Shown here piece by piece: positions 52,557 to 54,227 of a DNA stretch of 54,227 bases. Positions within the stretch are counted from its first letter, which is position 1, and each line of letters begins with the position of its first letter. The translations under genes were made by a program, and so were the position numbers. The DNA is from Oligoflexia bacterium (lineage in GTDB: Bacteria > Bdellovibrionota > UBA1018 > CAIPTA01). The stretch spans positions 1 through 54,227 of the forward strand of contig JAMLID010000022.1 of assembly GCA_023954355.1 (NCBI GenBank), given 5' to 3'. The notes under the pieces were generated by a model. It was given only the letters and a program-made list of their open reading frames with translations, had not been told where the DNA came from and did not search any database.

Positions 52557-53570
52557 ATGAACTATTCAAATAACGCATTGTGGGTTGCGAAACATAAAGG
52601 CGCAAATTTAGAAAAAATAAATCGTCCGTTAGAAAAATTATTACAAGATGATGTTCTTGTTAAAGTTAAATATTGTGGGCTTTGTCATAGTGATATTCAT
52701 ATCATTAATGATGATTGGGGTGGTATAAAATATCCCGTTGTTCCTGGACATGAGATTATTGGTGAAGTAGTTGATTTGGGCAAAAATGTTTCCAATTTGA
52801 AAAAAGGAGACTTTGTAGGAATTGGATGGCAAGGCGGATCTTGTGGTACATGTATAGACTGTACTACAGGGCATGAAAATTTTTGTGAAGAAAGTAAAGC
52901 GACTTGCTTATCTGTGAGTGGAGGTTTTGCTGAATTTCATATTACCAAAAAAGAATTTTGCTTTAAATTATCAAGCTCGCTGGTTCTAGCTGAAACAGCT
53001 CCGCTATTTTGTGGAGGGATTACCGTTTATAGTCCATTACGTGAATTTTTAAATAATCAAAAAAAACGAGTTGGTATAGTAGGGTTAGGTGGTCTAGGGC
53101 ATATGGCAGTTAAGTTTGCTAAAAAAATGGGTAATGAACTTACTGTCTTTTCACATACAAAAGATAAAGCAGAAGAAGCAGCAAGATTGGGGGCATCTAA
53201 TTTTGTATTTACTGATTTAGAACAAAATAACGATCGATTAAAAAGAAAGCTAGATTTTATACTTGTTACTTCTAACGCGAACCCAAATATGGATTTTTAT
53301 TTAAATGCATTGGATAGAGACGGAACTCTGTGTTTTGTTGGCATTCCTCCAGATAATATTAGTTTAGGGGTATTTCAACTTTTAGGAAAACGCTTGAGAA
53401 TTAGTGCTAGCCCTATAGGGTCTCCGTCAGAGATTAGAGGAATGTTAGATTTCGTAGAAAGAGAAGGTGTGTTTCCTGAAATAGAAAGTTTTTCTATGAG
53501 TGAAATAAATTTAGCGATTGAGAAATTGAAAAAAAATCAGGTTAAATATAGAGCGGTATTAGAAAATTAA
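52557..53570 (+). CDS. Zinc-dependent NAD(P) alcohol dehydrogenase (cinnamyl-type)
   Basis: A 337-residue MDR-family dehydrogenase. Catalytic zinc ligands are in YCGLCHSDIH and PGHEIIGEV (Cys, His, Glu), the structural zinc has Cys residues in GGSCGTCIDCTTGHENFC, and the cofactor loop is VGIVGLGGLGHMAVKFAKKMG. This is the cinnamyl-alcohol dehydrogenase/AdhC (YahK-like) subgroup, which usually reduces aldehydes with NADPH. The physiological substrate is unknown. Its stop overlaps the ATG of the next gene by 1 bp. Confidence 0.93.
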   Translation: MNYSNNALWVAKHKGANLEKINRPLEKLLQDDVLVKVKYCGLCHSDIHIINDDWGGIKYPVVPGHEIIGEVVDLGKNVSNLKKGDFVGIGWQGGSCGTCIDCTTGHENFCEESKATCLSVSGGFAEFHITKKEFCFKLSSSLVLAETAPLFCGGITVYSPLREFLNNQKKRVGIVGLGGLGHMAVKFAKKMGNELTVFSHTKDKAEEAARLGASNFVFTDLEQNNDRLKRKLDFILVTSNANPNMDFYLNALDRDGTLCFVGIPPDNISLGVFQLLGKRLRISASPIGSPSEIRGMLDFVEREGVFPEIESFSMSEINLAIEKLKKNQVKYRAVLEN

Positions 53571-54227
53571 TGAACTATCGAGGGTTCAAGCAAAGTATTG
53601 TAGCGAATTATGTTTTTGCGATAGTTATTTTTATCGTTTCTTTTATTTTTCTGTCCAAAAATATCGATAAAAAAATGCTCTGGTCAGATGAGGCAATAGC
53701 AATAGCCATTATAAATGGTGTTAATATAAACAGTGTTTTTAAAGATATTCAAACATCAAATCTAGGCTCTTCAACTAAAAATTTAAATACTTTATTGTCA
53801 GAGCAAGCAAATACTAATTCTCTAGATGTCTTACTTTCAGTAAATATACATCCCCCAATATATTTTTTTCTATCCTCTATGGGTATGAGACTTTTTAATT
53901 TAAAAAATGCTCCAAGACTTACCTCAGCAATAGCAATAAGTTTTTTATCAGTATTGGTATTTTTTCTATTTATGCATTTTACAAAAAATACATTTTATTC
54001 TTTTTTTTCTGGCGTGCTTTTTTCACTATCTCCGTTTTTTTATATTTACGGACAAGAGGCAAGACCAACAGCTTTAGCGATTTTATTTAATGCCTTATTT
54101 ATGTGTGCATTTTTTCTATTTTTTAAAAATCAGAATTCAAAAAAATATAAAGTTCTTTTTTCTGTATCAGCGATTTTGTCGTTACTTACTTCATTTTTAA
54201 GTTTTTTTATATTACTGGTTCAGTTTG
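53570..54227 (+). CDS. GT39/GT-C-like membrane glycosyltransferase, N-terminal part
   Basis: The frame starts at ATG 53570 and is open to the right window edge, giving at least 219 residues. The first membrane segment is about residues 12-30, followed by LWSDEAIAIAI, the acidic D-E motif after the first segment typical of polyprenyl-phosphate-sugar glycosyltransferases (GT39 and related), and later VNIHPPIYFFL, the HPP motif of the same loop. Further membrane segments begin at about residue 105. The C-terminal part is not visible. Confidence 0.75.
   Translation, partial: MNYRGFKQSIVANYVFAIVIFIVSFIFLSKNIDKKMLWSDEAIAIAIINGVNINSVFKDIQTSNLGSSTKNLNTLLSEQANTNSLDVLLSVNIHPPIYFFLSSMGMRLFNLKNAPRLTSAIAISFLSVLVFFLFMHFTKNTFYSFFSGVLFSLSPFFYIYGQEARPTALAILFNALFMCAFFLFFKNQNSKKYKVLFSVSAILSLLTSFLSFFILLVQF

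Overview
The window comes from an AT-rich, Gram-negative-type bacterium. Its gene content resembles the Bdellovibrionota (Bdellovibrio/Pseudobdellovibrio-like); this is an inference from the MglA/roadblock pair in a dnaX-recR operon, a complete dcw division cluster, meso-DAP peptidoglycan synthesis and many small secreted proteins. No 16S rRNA gene is present to confirm it.

Layout. 1-10450: RqcH C-terminus (cut by the window edge), a tRNA nucleotidyltransferase/poly(A) polymerase overlapping head-to-head with an RlmI-like methyltransferase, a five-gene minus-strand operon (peptide-binding lipoprotein, rsmE, RDD protein, rfaE2, meaB), then dacB (PBP4) and an MltD-like lytic transglycosylase split into two frames. 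10505-11779: secreted M14 carboxypeptidase. 11858-27350: the dcw cluster rsmH-ftsL-ftsI-murE-mraY-murD-ftsW-murG-murC-murB-ftsQ-ftsA-ftsZ, closed by a terminator; murF, ddl and mraZ are not in it, and MurD lacks several residues normally needed for catalysis. 27559-29512: a secreted subtilase and a small secreted protein. 29516-29641: a GC-rich element with inverted arms. 29753-34097: dksA, then the minus-strand operon ffs-dnaX-ybaB-recR-roadblock-mglA.

34195-39510 holds two polytopic glycosyltransferase-like proteins, a methyltransferase, an SGNH-type protein and a small membrane protein, which look like surface-glycan genes. 39631-39927 holds tRNA-Ser(GGA) next to a structured element that duplicates the tRNA 3' end. 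40180-48520 is a lysine/DAP locus: promoter, lysine riboswitch, then asd-lysC-dapB-dapA-dapD-lysA and an AstE/AspA-type zinc deacylase, with a convergent aminotransferase. The deacylase is a candidate replacement for DapE. The DAP made here would feed MurE, whose DNPR motif indicates use of meso-DAP.

48614-52455: two divergent small secreted proteins share a 31-bp two-block promoter motif in mirror orientation; next to them lie an ECF sigma factor, a membrane protein in the usual anti-sigma position, a small protein and a DUF3106-like secreted repeat protein. I infer this is one ECF regulon. The window ends with a zinc alcohol dehydrogenase and the start of another GT39-like membrane protein cut by the window edge.

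The strongest leads are the ECF-type mirror promoter, the divergent MurD, the AstE-like enzyme in the riboswitch-controlled lysine operon, the tRNA-Ser-derived palindromic element, and the split transglycosylase.
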